Assembly (NCBI RefSeq): GCF_020520425.1
Contig: NC_079489.1
Coordinates: forward strand, 77,723,310-77,787,309
Direction of reading: 5' to 3'
From: Spinacia oleracea
Taxonomy: Eukaryota > Streptophyta > Magnoliopsida > Caryophyllales > Amaranthaceae
DNA length: 64,000 bases
Below are positions 1-11,289 of this stretch, one piece after another. The translations under genes were made by a program, and so were the position numbers. The notes under the pieces are model-generated. The model ran no database searches and was not told the DNA's origin. It saw only the letters and a list, made by a program, of their open reading frames with translations. The stretch's first letter is position 1; each line of letters opens with the position of its first letter.

Positions 1-270
1 TGTCTGTGCATAAACTGAGATTGTGTAATGGGGACATTACACCAATCTAATAAGGGATGAGTACTTAACTATCCATTTATTGCTTTCCGTAGTGTACTTT
101 ATGCTTTCGTTTTGTGTGTTTTAGTATAATTTTTGATCAAGTGTGTGATTCAGTGTAGTCCTTGGTATTGGAGAGGCGAGATGAGTGTATTTTACAGTTT
201 TGGTGTTTAATTTTATGCAGGTCTAAGGCCCCAAGCTCGAAAAAGTTGAATAAAGCCAAACGGAGCAGCT

Positions 271-615
271 TGCATTTCGCCCGACCCGGATCGGGCGAAG
301 AGCGCCCGATCGGGCGCGTGTCGATACAAAGAAAAATTTGGGAAATCGCCCGACCGGGCGAAAGTGGCCTGATCGACACAAAAGGCGAGTGAAATGCCCG
401 ATCGGGCGAAATTCCGCCCGATCGGGCGGTTGATGATGACGTCGTAGAAAGGTCAAGGAAGGATTCTAGGCTGAGAAAAGTCAATAAAACAAGGCATTGC
501 ATTTCGCCCGATCCGGATCGGACGAGGTGCGTCCGATCGGGCGCGCACAGATTCAACGAAAAGGTTCGAAATTCGCCCGATCGGGCGATCTGCTGCCCGA
601 TCGGGAGATTTGCGA
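271..615. repeat. Array of GC palindromes (core GCCCGATCGGGC) with a 227-bp duplication
   Basis: Four exact copies of the 12-base palindrome GCCCGATCGGGC, plus several one-mismatch or gapped versions, are packed here. Two blocks beginning TGCATTTCGCCCGA at 271 and 498 are 227 bp apart and follow the same order of motifs, so the segment duplicated once. Four more exact copies of the palindrome occur in the LTR of the same element (2641-2793). Confidence 0.85.
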
Positions 616-2188
616 ATCAGCGACAAATAAGCCACGAGTTGCTCACTTTCCTCATGATACCCCTTGAGCCAATGAGGACATTGTCTGATTTAGCTTGGGG
701 GGGTGTTTCACTCACTTGTACATATTAGGTATGTTTTTCCTTTTATTTTTGCATTTACTTATTTTTGTGTGTTTATTTTGGTGTGTTTATTGCTTTGAAA
801 AAAAAATACAAAAATACGTTCCGATGAATACAATATCATGCTTCCCTGTGCCCCTTGAGCGGAAATTATTTTGATTCTTGGTATTTGATGATGGGCAATG
901 TAGATGTGTTAGCCATGATTTGATATTCGATTGCTTTGATGCCTTAACATGAGTCAACTCCGACTAACTACTTGTGGACTTGGTGCTTGACTAGTTGACT
1001 TGGTTAGGATGTGTGATAGCTTCCTGGTGTGTCATTGATTTTGAGTATTGGTTTGCAACTATTAGTAGTGTTTTATGACTCATATACATGCACATTGTGG
1101 AGGACGAAGGCATTTTTCTATTTAGGTAGCCTTCAGATGAATTTAGATATATTTGTTCCCTCTTTTTCTACCCATGTTGTGCTTGTGCCCTTTATTCGGT
1201 GACTAACCATATTACAAGCCCATGAAAGCCCCATTGGTTACTAGTCCCAAGCCTAGCTTGGGGGAGCTAATAGTAGTGAGGTGAGGGAGTTGTAGTGTGG
1301 TACATTTTGAGCATATTGAGTATTGAAAAAGGGAGTTTCTCTCATCATGATAGTTGTTGAAAAATAAAAATGAGTTGAAAAATCAAAGAGATGAGAAGAT
1401 GTGAAGGTTTTACAAAAGGAAAAAAAAAAGAGAAAGAAATTGAGCAAAAAAAAAAAAGAGAGAAAAAAAAGAGAAGTTCATTATTTTCAGAAAAAAATAA
1501 ATTCAAAGCATTGTGTCATTCAAGTATTACAATTCCTTATCATTATGAGTGATTGGTTTTATAGATGAAAAGGGCAAGAAAGTATGGTGTAGTTCATTTG
1601 ATTGTTCATGTGTTGAGTGGGAGAGTTGTGGTCATCACTTGTGATTGATCATGGTTGTATTTAGGATTTATGCTCCCCAAAGCCAAGGCTTTAAGCTCAC
1701 ATTATATCCAAATTTACCGCACCCTTACCTAAGCCTAACATTACAAGCTTTGAAGACCTTCCGACCTTTGTGCATAGAGCCGTACTTATGTGAAAATAGT
1801 TGTTTATCAATGCAAGTTATGACATGACACATTCCGAGTCGACTACTAGGTTGAGTGTATGTTTTTCTAGACACACGAGTGTTGTGAGTTTGGGAGGGCA
1901 TTGTTCACTTATATGTTGGGAGGGGAGCGAACGGGTACATCTTTTACCTGCCACATAAATGAGTGATGAGTGTGTGAGCACTAGTCTTGAATTCCATTGT
2001 GCACTTGTGGTTCGCTTTGCGTGACGATTGTTAGGGAGGATTTGTGGTTGGGTGGATTTGATTGGTTGACATTGATCATGCTCGTTAGATTTTGCCTTGA
2101 ATTATGTTTTTCATTTTGAAATATGGTGGGGGTGAAGTTGGTCTTGTATTCATCGATGATTTTCTTGCTTAGGGACAAGCAAGGATCT

Positions 2189-2200
2189 AGCTTGGGGGAG
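2189..2200 (+). other. Polypurine tract of the gypsy-type element
   Basis: AGCTTGGGGGAG sits 2 bp before the TG that opens the LTR at 2203, the expected place for the plus-strand primer of reverse transcription. Similar motifs at 692-703 and 1255-1266 are not followed by an LTR. Confidence 0.75.
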
Positions 2201-2202
2201 TT

Positions 2203-3673
2203 TGATATGTGTGTTTTATATAGAGTTTTTACCCCCGTCCCTTAGTACTTTTTGATCTCAAATGAGCTCTTCGGAGCGATTTTTAGTACTAATGTGCTCC
2301 TTGTAGTGTGTTTGTAATTTCAGGTTCATCATTGTAGGAATTAGCATATTTTTGTGCATTTCCTACTCATTTGAATCAATACAAGAGATTATGTACTTTC
2401 GAGAGCACAAACATTAAGTTTGAAGAGTTTTGAAGCAAAGCGAATAACGAAGGAAGTACAAAAAGGACTATAGTCCACTATTTTAAGCATAACTCAAGTT
2501 CTACAACTCCAAATGATGTAATGTAAATTGGGTTGGATTCTAGACTTCAATATCTTTCCAACAAGTGGTCACTCGCCTAATTCCGACGAATAATGAAGGA
2601 GATATGACGTTTTGAAGATAGAGGATCGTGCAGTTTCAACACGCGCCCGATCGGGCGGGCTTCGCCCGATCCGGATTGGGCGGTCATTCTGGGCGCTGTT
2701 CTGGGCATTTTGCAACCGCCCGATCGGGCGGAATTTCGCCCGATCGGGCCGACTATCGAGCACATCGCCCGATCGGGCGAAGCGTCGCCCGCCAACCTCC
2801 AGCGTATTTCGCGAGTTTTTATTTCCGATTTTGGGCTCTATTTTGGGCAAACTATAAATACTAGCCCCTTATATTTTTAGTGACATCTTTTATTCTAGTT
2901 TTCTAATTACTTAGTCTACTTTAGTTCTCTCTATTTTCTCCAAACACTTAGTTTTAATTTTAATCAAAGATTCAAGCTTTATTATTCCATTGTTCTTCAA
3001 GTCGGTATTGTTTCTTGCTTTAATTTATCTTATTGCTTGATCATGTTTTCTATTATGTTAATTGCTTTGTTATTTATTATCATGAGTGAGTAGTTTAATT
3101 TCTAGGGTTTAGGGGATCCATGAATGCATGATTGGGATTATATGTGGACTTGATTAATTGATTGATTGATTATAATTTCTATAGCTTATTATTATTGCTC
3201 GTCAATTCTGTTCGGCCGGACTATTTTGATTTGAGTTTGATTAACCTTAGATTATGCGCCGAGAGGTATAAATATGATGTTTTTGGTCTGTGGCTATTAG
3301 ATAGGAATTATTTCTAGTACGTAGCGAGAGCCCGCTAGTTGTTCTATCCTAAGGAATTCATAAGATTCGAGAGATGCATGTTTTCCTAATTATGATTGTT
3401 AATTGATTGTTATTGTCCGTTGTCCAATCCCGGTCTGCATTTATGGTGAACCGTTGCCCTAGATTCCTTTAATATTGTTATTTTCCGATTTGATTATTTG
3501 CTTTAGTTTAATATACAAACCAATCCAACTCTTTGTTACCAGTAGTCTAGATTAGTTAATTAATAGTAAAAAGAACACTGTTTCCCTGTGGATACGATCC
3601 CTGCTTCCCTTACTATATTTTTAGTTGGTGAACGTTAGGTTTATCTTTGATAGGAGTGCGATTTAGCCTGTCA
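2203..3673 (+). mobile_element. 3' LTR of the gypsy-type retrotransposon
   Basis: The LTR is 1471 bp, opens TGATATGTG immediately after the polypurine tract and closes GCCTGTCA. It contains the palindrome cluster at 2641-2793 and a possible TATA region near 2853 (ACTATAAATA). The 5' LTR is outside the window, so the 5-bp duplication (candidate CGTGG at 3674-3678) cannot be confirmed. Confidence 0.75.
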
Positions 3674-3919
3674 CGTGGACACCTAAATGCTAAGTTATTA
3701 AACTAAAGTTTGATCAGAATGAACTAAAAAAATCTTATTTGGATCTATCATAGGCCGAAAACATACAACTATGAAGTATTTTTGTGTTTATGAGAAGTGT
3801 TTCTCTTAGAAAAGAAATTCATACGCAACTCCTTGAACTTATAGTCATTATTTATTATTATTATATTTCATTACAATCGAAATAAAAATTCAATTTCATG
3901 GTTGTAGGTTTGAGCTAAA
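3674..3919. other. Unannotated spacer between LTR and thionin-like gene
   Basis: AT-rich sequence between the gypsy LTR and exon 2 of the thionin-like gene. It would hold that gene's 3' untranslated region. No other feature is seen. Confidence 0.5.
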
Positions 3920-4805
3920 TCAAATCTGGCAAGTTTTCTCACAATCGCCCAAGCAAGGTTTCATCTGATTAACATCTGCAATAGGAAAATATAAAAACTC
4001 ATGTTAGCACTTATATATACTACGTAGCACATAATCCAAATATCCTACAAAGTTATAATATGTACTCCATAAGAGTTTGAAGGGGAACTGATTTGAGCAC
4101 ACCAGTTAATTGATCTTGTATCTATTTGCAGTCGTGTGTTGAGGATCCGAGGCCCTTCCCTTGCGGGGTCCAGGGCGGTTGCCCCTCAAATCACCCTCAG
4201 GGCCGGGCCTGGGCATATCCTATGTGACAACATATAAAACTGTGCTACACTCACGTGAGTTATGAAAAAAATCAACTAAATAGTATGCCAAAATCACTTT
4301 TCGAGTTTCAACTTGTACTCCACAGTATATTTAATTGCATTTTTGTAAAACTATATGAAAAACTTACACCAAAAAGAAACTATATTAATCGACTCATTTT
4401 TAAATAATAATCAAAATGAACTCAGATAATAGAATCTTTCACAATTAAACAAATCAACCAAAATGAATCACATGTTTACCCTAAATGAGAAAAGGGTAAT
4501 GACAGATAGAGAGAGGGAGAGAGACCTAAGTTTGATTGTTTGTTGGACTGGAGACAACGAGTAGAAGTACAATCATATTGACACTTATAATTCGAGATTT
4601 CATCTGGACACTTGGTACCACATTCGTTCAAACATGTAACTGGGCATAACCATTCTCTAAAGGGCACACAAAGAACCATGCATTTGAGATAACACCCTGG
4701 AAGTTTACAATGCACGATGTCTCCCTCTACCATCATGCACATACACATAATGCACATCATCAACACTATTATCCTATTTCTCCTCATTCTATCCACTCCT
4801 TCCAT
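3920..4805 (-). CDS. Thionin-like cysteine-rich secreted peptide, two exons
   Basis: Likely a small secreted defence-type peptide. Exon 1 runs 4805 to 4526 and exon 2 from 3975 to 3920, with stop TGA at 3922-3920. The 550-bp intron (4525-3976) has a GT donor and a TTGCAG acceptor and leaves the frame intact, giving about 111 residues. The start is the first in-frame ATG at 4805; another ATG lies 18 bp further in. An N-terminal basic stretch and a hydrophobic, Met/Cys-rich core form a signal peptide. The mature part has 14 cysteines, mostly spaced C-X3-C, and exon 2 supplies the last three. Reading past the donor would give a low-complexity Ser/Leu tail ending at 4476, so the spliced model is better. 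Plant thionin-like families share small size, signal peptide and dense cysteines; the exact family is not certain. A TATATATA stretch near 4900 is a possible promoter. It is the only plausible host gene here. Confidence 0.7.
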
Positions 4806-6560
4806 TTTTCTCACTTATTATACTGTTTGTCTCTCCTTTTATTTTCTTCAACTATTCTAAGAAGTGATTTGTATTTTTTTGATAGTAAGAAGTGGTTTGT
4901 ATATATATTTCAATTTCGATATTCTTTTTACATACAATAAAGTTTGATTGGCAGAAAAATCAATGTGGGATGATTCTTTTTTATTACTATCAAATTAAAT
5001 CCATTTGGATTCTATTATACAATCAAATGAATTTCCTTATCAAAAAAAAAAACAATCAAATGAATTTGGAAACATATATTGCTATTGATGGATTGCGTTG
5101 GATCTCGATTTTGCTAATTATCATAAAATAAAGGTAAAATTACTTTTTACCACCTAAAAAAACTAAAATATGATTTTACCACCTAAAAAAAAGTAAAACT
5201 TATTTTTACCATCTGAAAATAGAAAAATAAATAAAACCGTTAATTAGGGCCCACTAATTCAATTTTCCTCCATTTTTTAACACTTCATGTGCGAATTTCT
5301 TTAACTTCTTCACACTCATCTCTTTATTGCCTTTGAATTTTGTCAATTATGTGATTAATGGGAGAAAATTTTATGTGATTTCATGGAAGATAATGAAGTA
5401 GGGGAAGGGAATAGAGTTAAATACATGAAATCGTGGAAGAAGAGAAAATATCATAAATATTACCGTTATCGTGGCCTCCCACATCAAGGTTTCATCTATA
5501 TAATCTTTTCATTTTCAGGTGGTAAAAAATAAGTTTTAATTTTTTTACGTGGTAAAATCATGGTGTAAAAATGCGGCCGAGTTAACTCGGTTTTTGAGTT
5601 TGCCGATACGATACTTGGCGAATTATCACGCCTGATTCGAATAAGGCGATATCTCGGCCGATTTGACTGGTACGGTCTAAAATCGGCCGCATTTCCCGTT
5701 CCAACCCGGGATGATTACAATTCATACCGCTTTTTCAATTTTGCAGGGATAAGATTACTATTGTTTTGTTTCACTCTCACCAATAATGGTGGTCTAAAGC
5801 ATATGAAACAGAAGAAAGAGGACAAAGGAGGATAAAGGAGAGCATATACTCATATAGCTATAAATACACAACAAATAAACCAGATCTTATCAAACAATTA
5901 AAAACAAAACCAAAAACATACCAGGAAGTTGCATTCGAAAGGAAGACGAAGAAGAAGGTGGAGCGAGGAGCTAAAGTTCGACCGATCTAGACTTGTAAAA
6001 GACTATTGTAGAATTTCATTGAAATTTTGAAAGGGGACGATCGCCATTGCCATCTCTGTATGTAAGTTTGAGTTTTTTTTTCGAACGCCATCTCTGAGTG
6101 GTACTGGTGAGTAGTGAAGTAGTTTGGGAAAGAGAAAGTGGTGGGGCTGAGTTTTAGATAATTATATCTTGACTTGTCACATTATGCATTTGTTTAATTA
6201 TATTTTATTATGATTGTACTTTATTAAACTTTTTTTTGATTCATAAAGTACTTTTATTGTTTCTAGACTTTCTACTACTACTTTTATGGGTACTACCGAC
6301 AACTAGATTCCTCCAACAAGAGTAATATGCTTTATTAGTTTTTAATTTTAGGTGTGAAAGATACTGTAAATAACGTATAATTGGTTAAAAAAAATGTACT
6401 TCATCTTGTGGGAGTATTTATTTTGCTATTCTTTTGCTAAGCTAGATTTTATGCTTTGACCCATATTAAATAAATGTTAAACACATTAATAAGTTTAATA
6501 ACAATTAACAATTGCATATGACATTAGATGATTTTATTTTATTTTCAGAAGGTTTAATAA

Positions 6561-7844
6561 ATGGCACCTAGAGACGAAGATATTGGGTGGAAATTTGGTG
6601 AAGCAGTTGATGAAAATAAGCGTAAAGTAAGATGTAAATTTTGTCAAAAAATAATTAGTGGGGGTATAACAAGACTAAAGCAACATTTGGCTCACAAATC
6701 GGGTGATGTAGCTCCATGTGAAAGTGTATCTGTTGATGTTCAACGAGAGATAATGACACTTCTAATGCAAACTATGGATAAAAAGAAGGAAAAAAACCGA
6801 TTTACTAGAGATTTTGAAGATGAAATAGTAAGATCAATGAATCGTCCAATTGACGATGATGATGATGATGATGATCCTGAATTGGAATATGCTTTACGAC
6901 AAAGTAGAAACCAACATCAATTTGATCATAATCAAGAAACATATGAGCGTAATAGAAGTGGTTACTATGATAGAGGAGGTAGTAGTAGTATTCCTCCACA
7001 AATGACTAGATCAATATCAGTTGGAGTTGGGAGAGGGAGAAGCACATCATTCGAACCAGCATCATCTCCTTTAGCTAGATTAAGGGCACGTGAAATTGAA
7101 CTAGAAAAGGATTGCCCAAAGCAAAAGCAATCAAAACTGAGTACTTCATTTTTGAAAAAGGCAAAAAGGTCTATCATAAAAGCATTTGGGAATTTTATGA
7201 TTGATGTTAATCTACCATTTAGGGCAATTGAGTCTCCTTGTACTAATCCTCTCATGGAAACTATACGTGAATGTCCAAATGTTCGAGCTCCTACGGCATA
7301 TGATATAGCACAGGTAATGTTAAATACATCACGTAATCTTTAAATTCGTGTTAGCTTTATATTTACTAATATAATGCAATACTATTATTTTTATATTTTT
7401 TATTTAGGTATATCTACCTGAAGAAGTTAAAGAGATGGACGAGTACATTAAATCATTTCAGACCGTTTGGAACGAAAGGGGTGTGACAATAATGTGTGAT
7501 GGTTGGTCAGGTCCAACCAACATGCACATTATTAACTTCCTTGTGTACTCGGATCGTGGCACTGTCTTTCATAAGTCAATTGATGCAACCGATGTGTATC
7601 GTAGAGATGCAGACTACTACTTTAAGCTAACGGAAAAAGTAGTACTAGATATAGATGAAGATAAGGTTGTCCAAATAGTGACAGACAATGAAGCTTGTGT
7701 GAAGGCTGCTGGGAAAAAACTGATGGATAAATTCCCTCATTTATATTGGACTTCTTGTGCAGCACATTGTTTAGATCTTTTATTGGAAGACATTGGAAAG
7801 AAGAGCACAATTAAACCTGTTATAGATCGAGCAAGAAAGATAAC

Positions 7845-7908
<64 letters not shown>

Positions 7909-9885
7909 TATAAATGGGCACTTTTTTACATGAAGAAGTTCACCGGTGGCAGAGATCTCACATGTCCCGGCATCACACGATTTGCCACACAATTTATAAT
8001 GCTAGAAAGTGTTGTGAGGCATAAGGAAGGCTTGCAAAACATGTTCGACTCTAGTGAATGGATAATGTCAAGATATGCCAAAATGAATGACGCTTTAGCT
8101 GTTGAAGTTCGTGAGACTTTGTCTAAAACTCCTTCAAATGATGTTGCAAGATTTTGGGTAAAAGCCGGCGAGATATTGAAAATACAAGAGCCCATTTTGA
8201 AAGTATTGAGACTTGTTGATGGAGATTTCAAACCAACAATGGGATACATATATGAGGCAATGGAGCGATGTAAGTTTGCAATAAAAAACGATTGTGAACA
8301 TTATAAGCGTTATTGGAGTATGATAGACAAAAGGTGGAATGACAATCTACATACAGACTTACATGCAGCAGGTAATATTTTTATTTCTTCTCCCCTACAT
8401 GAATATTATATGAAAAACAAATAATCAAATTTATGATTGTCATTGTTAGGATGTTTCTTAAACCCTGAGTACATGTACGGGCCTACACCTATTGGAACAG
8501 ATAGAGAGCTCTTAAAAGGGGTGAGAAATGTGATATTGAGAATAGAGCGGGATGAAGATGCATCAATCAAGGCACTCCAGCAAGTAAGTTACTATAATTA
8601 ACTAAAATACAATTATAAGTCATTTTTTCAAAATACATTAACAAACAGGCAATATACAGATTTATTTGTACCGTGATAAGAGAGAGAGTTTCGGTGGTAG
8701 TTCGGCACAAAGGGTAGTTAAACAAATGGATCCAGGTATAATATTATTTATGGGACACTAATTCATTTTAAGTTATTATAATTGGAATTTTTAAAATATA
8801 TTTTTTCTATTTTTGTATTGTTTTATGCAGCTTTGTGGTGGATGACTTATGGTGATAGCACCCCTGAACTAAAGAAAATTGCAGTGAGAGTTTTAAGTCA
8901 AACCACATCATCATCAAACTGTGAAAGAAACTGGAGTATGTGGAGTCTAGTTCATACTAAAATAAGAAATAGGTTGAAATACCCAAGGCTCCATCAAATT
9001 GTTTACCTTCGATACAACATGAAATTAAAGCTGAGGCATTTGAGGAGGCATGGTAATGATGAGCTCAATTCCAGTTATGATCCAATTAATTTGGATTATA
9101 TATTTGATGTCGAAGATCCATTAAATGACTGGTTAGAGGAATCAGAAGCGCCTGTTTTTCAAGGAGATGATTTGAGTTGGTTAAAGGATGATGATGATGA
9201 TGATGATGATGGGGACGGCGGTGGTGGTGGTGTTAGTCAAGGTTCAATTCATTTAAGCACTGATCCAAGTCAACAAGCTGGTGGTAACCGTCAATCTATT
9301 TTAACTCCACCAAGTAGTGACGATGGAGATGCCGATAATGCTAGTAACACTCATGGTGGAAATGCATTTGACACATCTTATTCACATGAACCAATTGAGC
9401 GCATTCAGAATCCACCACACTCTACATCTGAAAGACAATATCCCCAGACATTTCAAAGACGTACAAGGGTAAGACAACCTTCTAGTGAACCACTAGATAG
9501 TGATGCATCATGGAATGAATTGTCTATAAATGTTTTTCCACCCGAGTCATTAAACTCTACCTCTCAAGGTCCTACCTCCCAAGATTACAATTATCAAGAT
9601 CATTTCCACGGTGATTATAATTACCAGGGACCAGGTGAAGGTGAATTTGATTATAATGTGCCGCAACCTCCTGACGGTGTTTATGTTAATAACAATGGCA
9701 CAATTAATTATGGGGGTGTTCATTATCATCAGCCATCATATTATGGCAGTGGTTGTGGCAACTCAAGTCAAAATGAATCACCATGGGCGGATGGTACGAG
9801 ATCATACCTTTTTGGGGACTATGGAAGAAATAGCTACAATGAAGATACCCAAACACAACCGGCACGTAATTCCTTTTGGTATTAA
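6561..9885 (+). pseudogene. hAT transposase, five exons, interrupted by a (TA)n tract
   Basis: Exons 6561-7313, 7408-8371, 8450-8583, 8660-8735 and 8831-9885 join in phase with GT-AG introns, about 993 codons. The protein would bind element ends and excise and reinsert the transposon. An N-terminal BED-type zinc finger is at residues 25-53 (C25-X2-C28, H42). It is followed by the RNase H-like core with D282 in CDGWSG and D344 in VTDNE. The C-terminal hAT dimerisation block (LWWMTYGD to ERNWSMWSLVHTKIRNRL) is in the last exon. After it come an Asp run and a long Gly/Asn/Tyr/Gln-rich tail of about 240 residues, which is unusual. The (TA)28 tract at 7849-7904 creates an in-frame TAA at 7903-7905. 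The frame is the same on both sides, so this is the only visible lesion and might be recent or polymorphic. Confidence 0.85.
7849..7904. repeat. (TA)28 microsatellite within transposase exon 2
   Basis: Pure TA dinucleotide tract in the position where hAT proteins have a short ITQ-x-IY stretch. It adds a Tyr-Ile repeat followed by a stop. Confidence 0.95.
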
Positions 9886-10296
9886 TTTCATAAATATTAG
9901 AGTTGATAATGTATAATATTATTAATATATATGCTACTGTAATAATGTATAATAATGTATAATAATGTAATTGTACTAATGAGATAATGTATTAATGTTA
10001 TTAATATATATGCTTTCTATTGTGTGTTATCAATGGTGTCTTTAGCAATGTAATAATGTAATTGTACATATTAATAATGTAGATTGGATCATTGGAACAA
10101 ACAAAAAAGTAATATAAGAACAAAAGGAGATATAAAAAAAAAGAAAAAAAAGGAAAAAGCTACCCACTTGCTATGTTTTAGGCGCCATATATTGACAATT
10201 TAGGCGCCAAATATTGCAATTAGGCCCACAACGAAATAAACTAGGGTTCATAACTTCCATTCTCTCTCCTTGAGTCCTCTCCACTGTATTCTATCA
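9886..10296. other. hAT 3' non-coding region
   Basis: AT-rich sequence with repeated AATGTATAAT motifs (9908-10090), an A/G-rich tract (10125-10160) and two GGCGCCA motifs. No coding signal is visible before 10297. Confidence 0.5.
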
Positions 10297-10421
10297 ATGG
10301 CGTCGCAAGCACTTTCATCTACCAAGGACCTGCTTTTACCCAACAAAATAAAAGCAGACATGCTCTAATGAAGCGCCTCAACTTGTTCGCTTCTTCTGGT
10401 GTCTCTATTGATTTGCGTGTG
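10297..10421 (+). pseudogene. Possible captured first exon of a host gene
   Basis: A pyrimidine-rich leader (10255-10290) precedes ATGGCGTCGCAAGC, whose frame encodes a plausible N-terminus (MASQALSSTKDLLLPNKIKA) and then hits a stop near 10366. A second frame continues as a Leu-rich segment (LNLFASSGVSIDLRV) up to a GT donor at 10422. The change of frame suggests small indels in a captured exon. I do not recognise the parent gene. Confidence 0.4.
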
Positions 10422-11289
10422 GTAAAATTTTTGAACTTCTTTTTTGTTGATATTTTCCTTAAAGTTTTTTTGTGTTTTCGTGAATTTTGCCTGAATTTTG
10501 CTTGTGATTGGAATTTGGAGTTATCTATTTATGATAAGTCATTATTTATATATTTGCTAGTACTTGTATGAATTTTATCTATTGATGAAATGTTAAATTA
10601 TTGAAGTTAAAGCTAACTTTTCAATAATTATAGGATGAGAGTAGTATACTAGTATTGAAAATACATGTTACGATTAAATAAAATTTTGGGTTAAAATCTT
10701 TTAAAAAATCACCTAAAAAGTCATTAAATCAAATTCCTACCGCGACATCCGCGATCCGATCCGCGACTAACGCATCATTTTCGTTACCGAGATACAGCGA
10801 CCGAACCCGCGACCGCGACCGATACCACATTTTTACACCATGGGTAAAATACAAATTTTCTATTATTTTTGGTGGTAAAAACAATTTTTCCTAAAATAAA
10901 AATGCTTAATATTTGGAATAAAAAAGTGATGGGATTTACAGTCAATCAAATTAACATAATAGCAGAATAATCCCAATGCCAAAATTCATATATAAAGTAC
11001 AATTTAAGCATAACATACATTCACTACAAGAAATAGAAGTAAATAGGGCGATTGGTCCTAAAAAAGGAAGGCGACAATAAATTTGCCCTAATAGAACAGA
11101 TCAAACACAACAACAATGAATCGCCTTCCTTAGTATTGACAACGAGGGCGACAATATAGGGCGCCTTCTTTGACAGTAACAACGAGGGCGAAAAAATTGA
11201 AAACGCCCTCTTATTCAAAGTACGGAATAACAACCAGGGCGACATTTGGAAACTGCCTTATTTGAGTATAACAAAGAGGGCGCCTTTTA

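Larger units (their letters stand above)
1..2202 (+). mobile_element. Internal 3' non-coding region of a Ty3/gypsy-type LTR retrotransposon
   Basis: This stretch leads into a polypurine tract and a 3' LTR at 2203, so it is the downstream non-coding part of a plus-strand LTR retrotransposon whose body lies left of the window. I see no conserved gag, pol or env motif. Open frames across 137-635 only follow the GC-rich palindromic repeats and look spurious. There is an A/G-rich tract at about 1410-1490 and three near-identical polypurine motifs (692-703, 1255-1266, 2189-2200). The long 3' spacer and the tract of the form AGCTTGGGGGAG are reminiscent of Athila/Tat elements, but lineage is an inference. 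Confidence 0.75.
5559..10842 (+). mobile_element. Complete hAT transposon (5284 bp)
   Basis: The 8-bp GGTAAAAT is present on both sides (5551-5558 and 10843-10850), diagnostic of hAT insertion. Terminal inverted repeats are CATGGTGTAAAAATG at 5559 and its complement ending at 10842. Subterminal regions are unusually GC-rich (GCGGCCGA left, CGCGACCGCGACCG right). A multi-exon transposase lies in the middle, and a possible captured gene start lies at 10297-10421. It sits inside the MULE-type MITE, so it is the younger insertion. Confidence 0.95.
5133..10891. mobile_element. Mutator-like MITE, split by a hAT element
   Basis: The 9-bp sequence TAAAATAAA flanks the element (5124-5132 and 10892-10900), the duplication length of MULE insertions. 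The ends are inverted repeats of about 50 bp: the left starts GGTAAAATTACTTTTTACCA and the reverse complement of the right starts GGAAAAATTGTTTTTACCAC. The left end also carries extra copies of TTTTACCACCTAAA. Without the hAT insertion and one 8-bp duplication the MITE is about 467 bp. It encodes nothing recognisable. Confidence 0.85.

Noticed and set aside
137-635. Several overlapping open frames on both strands, up to 139 residues
   Set aside because: They run through GC-rich palindromic repeats that lack stops on any strand; no motif, no start context, and they mirror each other.
4135-4220. GC-rich block in the intron of the thionin-like gene
   Set aside because: It looks like a transposon fragment, but no inverted ends or target duplication could be found.
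4476-4814. Single-exon version of the thionin-like gene from 4814 to 4476
   Set aside because: The codon at 4814 is GTG, not ATG, and the C-terminal end is low-complexity intron sequence beyond a GT donor; the spliced model from ATG 4805 is better.
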